From Paracyclopina nana (taxonomy: Eukaryota; Arthropoda; Copepoda; Cyclopoida; Cyclopettidae), in the NCBI GenBank assembly GCA_019096065.1, contig JAGUCH010000008.1, forward strand, positions 4,531,001 through 4,595,000: a stretch of 64,000 nucleotides of DNA, written 5' to 3'. Under the pieces are notes generated by a model. That model saw nothing but the letters and a program-made list of their open reading frames with translations, ran no database searches and was not told the DNA's origin. Below are positions 60,561-64,000 of this stretch, one piece after another. Positions within the stretch are counted from its first letter, which is position 1; every line of letters starts with the position of its first letter. A program made the translations under genes and the position numbers.

Positions 60561-61961
60561 TTATGTGGCGGCATGTGGAGTAAGCAGTTCAATGAGCTTT
60601 TGATCGTCGAGACAGCAACGAACAAACTCTGGCCTGGTGACTTTGCCATCAGAGTTCACGTCCATTCTTCTGAAGATGCCCTCAGCGCGTGCTTCTGGGC
60701 TCTCGTACTGATCCATAGCTACATGATTGGGGCCCATCATCTTGTAGATGGACTTGACGATCTTGGTCATTTCTGGCAGGTCGATATACCCATTTCCATC
60801 CACATCATACATGCTAGAAAAAGTTGGGAATGTTGTATGGCCTCGAATGTCTATCATTAGTTTTTCTCAATAGCCTCTCCTTTCTTGGAAGCTTAAAGAT
60901 ATATAATGCGCACTAAAATATGAAAGCTGCTTTCCCCTCTCTTTTTGAACGTACCACAGCAAGTCCTCGTTATCTGGGCTGAGAAATAATTACTGTGGTA
61001 GTTAAAGAGCTGCCAGAAAATTTACCTCTAGTACTTGTTGCAGTACAATGTTTGCCAAGTCCTATATTTCCCTCAGGGTAGAAGCTCCTTCACTAAATGT
61101 GCAGCTTTCTAGTTTCCCAGATCCAGTTATAAACTCTACTTTCATTATTCTATCGGACGTTGAAGACGTTTTAAGTCTTAATAGATTTGTTATACAAGCC
61201 TATGACATATAAGCACAAATGTCAGCCTTGGCCTTGCGTTGAATCGCCTCAGCATTTATAGAAAGCCTGATTCGACATTTTGGGCCGGGCTAGATAGTTA
61301 TAGAAAAAAGTAACAGAAGAAAAGATAACAAGGATATGCTCAAGTGGCTGCTAACAATTGGTACTTGTCTTACTGACATACTTTATGCTACGTGGCCATT
61401 GAATTTGGGGCCTAACTCGCGTCAAACACGTATTTAACGTGGACAAACTGCAGCTTTAAGAAAGATAGCACCTGATTGCAACATTTCCCAAGAAGTATAT
61501 GACATAATCACGATTCGCTGATTTTTGTGGGCTGCGCATGCGATTCTTCTATTTTTGCAGCAAGCAAGCTAGCTAGCAAGGCTTGAATGGCATAATGTCA
61601 CGAAATGTATATAGTATATACCATATTATTACTCTCACCTGAATGCCCAGTTCAGCTTTTCCTCTGGTTTGCCTGACGAGGTGACGTCAATGGCTAGAAG
61701 GAACTCCTTGAAGTCAATGTATCCGTTCTTGTCAGTATCAAAGGTGCGAAACACATGGTCGCAGAACTCATTGGCATTGCCAGTGGGGAAGCACTTGCTG
61801 TAGATCAGCATGAAGGCTTTGGGAGTCAGCCTTCCATCGGGACAATCACTCTTGAATCCGCGATACCACTCCTTGATGGTATCCTCGTCATACCTCGTGG
61901 ATGTCTTGAGGAAATCCAGATCGTGTTTGCTCAACCTCTCTTTACTCTCCTTCTGTCCCAT
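60561..61961 (-). CDS. Neuronal calcium sensor, recoverin/visinin-like EF-hand protein
   Basis: Two exons on the minus strand, 61961-61639 and 60813-60561, give 192 codons (191 residues). The start MGQKESK is an N-myristoylation signal, so I chose 61961 over an upstream in-frame ATG. EF-hand 1 is degenerate (YSKCFPTG, with the family's Cys-Pro). EF-hands 2-4 look functional: [24 protein letters not shown] and [12 protein letters not shown]. The family hallmark [12 protein letters not shown] is present. These proteins switch between cytosol and membrane on calcium binding and modulate neuronal signalling. Closest to the recoverin-like arthropod group rather than frequenin or neurocalcin; this is tentative. 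The intron is 825 bp. Confidence 0.92.
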
Positions 61962-63553
61962 ATTCAATAAGTGTAAATGTATGTGCGTGTGCGAGTTCAC
62001 TAAAATTGAGCAACAAACTAGTTCTGACTGAAGAAAGGAGGAAGAGCTTGGCCCACGTAGTTACATTTTCGAGCGGCCACACGAATGCGAAAGCAGCAGC
62101 ACTCGAATTCAAACACGGAGAGCATAAGGTGAAAGCTGCGGACTTACTTCAGCAACGTTATCTATCTATAGTAGGAGAGCTACTGAGGAGAACTTGACGA
62201 CAACAACGGGTCATAGAGCATTTAATGCGAATAAAATCGACTGAAGGATGCCTAAAAGGCCATAACAATGGCTTCGACTTTTCAGCTGTAGAGGCCACTT
62301 TTTCAGGCCTTGATGCGCTTCTACTAAGCTGTTATGGGCAAAAAATCCATTATGCATTCCATATCAGTAGACATGTCCTGTAAGAGAACAGATAAACAGT
62401 TTTTCAGCTTGACCACAATATCCAGCTCTTTGGCCCCCATAAGTCAAATTAAGATGCATAACCTTTTGTTGCCTCAAATAACAGTTTTTACTACATGCGC
62501 ACGCTTTGACTGCAAACAACTCGAGCAAAAAAATCAATTCAGAGGGAAATGAGCTTTTTTTAATTAAGTGAAGAATTGATTTGTAGTTGGCTCTAAGATA
62601 ATAGCTAGAAAGCTGCTTTAGGTTGTTGTTAGCTTTTCAATATTGCTACACCTGAACCTCCCAATTGAAATGTGAGTCGGGTAAAAGTGATCTCTCGAGG
62701 ATGAGAAGTGGGAGAAAGCAGTTTCTTGCAAACAAAGTACACCTGCTTGTCAGTCCAAAATATTGTTCTTTAAGCTTTCATCAGTCATGCTTTTCTGACA
62801 GCCATAATCAAATTCGAGAATTAATGTGCCTTTTGGCTTTAAGCACATTTTCTCCCATCATCCCATAATTTGAGCTAGCTAGCTCCAGTTTTTTTTTATG
62901 GCAACATTCGACGAAAACAAATGCTCATCAGCCTAATTGAGCTGCCAAGCGTAAGATTGCTGGTTATAATGATGACTGCCTTAATTGGAGTCGAGATAAT
63001 GAGGAGTAAAAAGTTTCTCAAAAGATTTGCTCCTACATCAATGATTGCAACAGATTTTCTATGCGAAATATAGAGACGCTCACGACATTTTTCCATGCTC
63101 TGCAGCCAAAATACTCTGGATTCCATGAACTGCAGCCAAGAAAGACTCGAATAGCAAATGCTTTTTGAAAGGCCTAGTTCACTCTTTCTTGCCTTCAGCT
63201 GACATTCGAAGTAATTGAAGGCAGTATGAGAAAATTTAATCTGGCCAAGAAACCTTTATCTTCATTAGCCATATAAGGCTTGTGCTCAGGCTAATTATGT
63301 GCGAATTAGAGCTAGCTTTTTTCTATGCTGCAAAAAGTACTAAAAACGTTTACTCTTCTTGTCAGAAAAAGAAAGCACCAAGTTGAAAAGAAAAAGTTCG
63401 CTCCCTTCTCTAACCATTGCTAATTGTATCATTATTATTAGCTTGTCTTGTACGTCCGTCGTAATCATTATTACAAAATCGATCGAAGAAGCAATCGTTA
63501 TTAAAACACAATATCACACTCGTTTTCACCAATCGAAGCTAATTGGCTCCCAT
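61962..63553. other. Intergenic, no gene recognised
   Basis: About 1.6 kb between the calcium sensor and the SFT2 gene. Open frames are short and without family similarity. It should contain the calcium sensor promoter and the SFT2 3' UTR. Confidence 0.5.
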
Positions 63554-64000
63554 CTAACCAAGGCACCCGTCAACGGCTTTTTTGATGGCATCCCTCGCAT
63601 AGGGAATGTAGGATATGGAGTACCAAGCCATGGAGAGAAACTGAAGCAGGCAGAACAGGATCGTCAGCCCCTTCTTCTTGAGCCCCCAAGCCGAGACGAG
63701 GGTGAGGACCAAGAAGGTCAGCATGAGACAAGTGGCAATCCATCTGGTGGACGCGAACATCCTCTTGATTTGATTAACAGGTCCCATCAAGAAGCAGGTG
63801 GAGGCTAAGGCCACGATATTCCCCAAGGTGTACAAAATCGAGAAAGTGACCAAGTTCCACGTGAGAGCATAGAGCACGGTGGATAACACGGAGAGAATGA
63901 CGCCGAGGGCAAAGCAGGCGATGAAGCCCTTGATTCTGGTGCTCCAGGATAGCGAGGAGGCATCCAGAGCCTCCGCAAGGATGCCCCTGTCTTCCTCGGT
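63554..64000 (-). CDS. SFT2D: Vesicle transport protein SFT2 family, partial (5' end beyond window)
   Basis: A minus-strand frame runs from the window edge to the stop at 63554. It reads in order SSLSWSTRIKGFIACFALGV, FSILYTLGNIVALASTCFLM, GPVNQIKRMFASTRWIATC, GLKKKGLTILFCLLQFLSMA and YSISYIPYARDAIKK. These are the four membrane helices and the SYIPYAR signature of SFT2. SFT2 proteins help endosome-to-Golgi vesicle fusion. The N-terminus (cytosolic) lies outside the window. No intron in the visible part. Confidence 0.93.
   Translation of the reverse strand, partial: TEEDRGILAEALDASSLSWSTRIKGFIACFALGVILSVLSTVLYALTWNLVTFSILYTLGNIVALASTCFLMGPVNQIKRMFASTRWIATCLMLTFLVLTLVSAWGLKKKGLTILFCLLQFLSMAWYSISYIPYARDAIKKAVDGCLG

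Noticed and set aside
61590-61630. TATA-rich short palindrome in the calcium-sensor intron
   Set aside because: Short AT-rich palindromes are expected by chance and no element borders are visible.

Overview
The window is eukaryotic nuclear DNA, most likely from an arthropod with a compact genome (a crustacean is my best guess). Support: many introns of only about 50-70 bp with GT/AG ends, genes packed a few tens to hundreds of bp apart, arthropod-type families (a B52-like SR protein, a BTB-FLYWCH factor of mod(mdg4) style, a recoverin-type calcium sensor) and a BEL/Pao LTR retrotransposon. The species call is inference. All exon joins were built by eye from ORF phase and splice sites; nearly every multi-exon model closes in frame.

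Layout. 1-5062 is gene-poor. An RNFT1-type ER RING ubiquitin ligase (minus) fills 5063-8542. 8543-13081 shows nothing coding. A PLEKHA-family PH-domain gene (plus) runs 13082-23264 and carries a foldback MITE in its large first intron. Then comes a dense housekeeping block: treslin/TICRR (minus), a GCP6-like gamma-tubulin complex subunit (plus, divergent from treslin), INO80 (minus), a B52/SRSF4-6 SR protein (minus) with a duplicated half-RRM exon, TFIIS (plus), CDC23/APC8 (plus) and a small secreted peptide precursor (minus).

41430-51948 is one disrupted gene. LRRC42 is split by a 9.64 kb BEL/Pao element (41934-51575) with two identical 223 bp LTRs, and the leucine-rich-repeat middle of the host gene is missing. 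Beside gag and pol the element carries a third, non-env ORF of 421 codons. This ORF is preceded by its own TATA box and a cluster of CRE-like sites, so the element looks like it has an internally promoted accessory gene. This is the most unusual object in the window.

Right flank: SCAMP (minus), DCAF12 (plus), a BTB-FLYWCH gene (plus), a small STMC6/VOPP1-like membrane protein (plus) whose first intron seems to contain the whole NACA gene, a neuronal calcium sensor (minus), and the 3' part of an SFT2 vesicle-transport protein running off the window end.

The genes form no single pathway. Treslin, CDC23, the gamma-tubulin subunit and INO80 do make a notable cluster of replication, mitosis and chromatin functions, and the treslin/GCP6 pair shares a 285 bp divergent promoter region.
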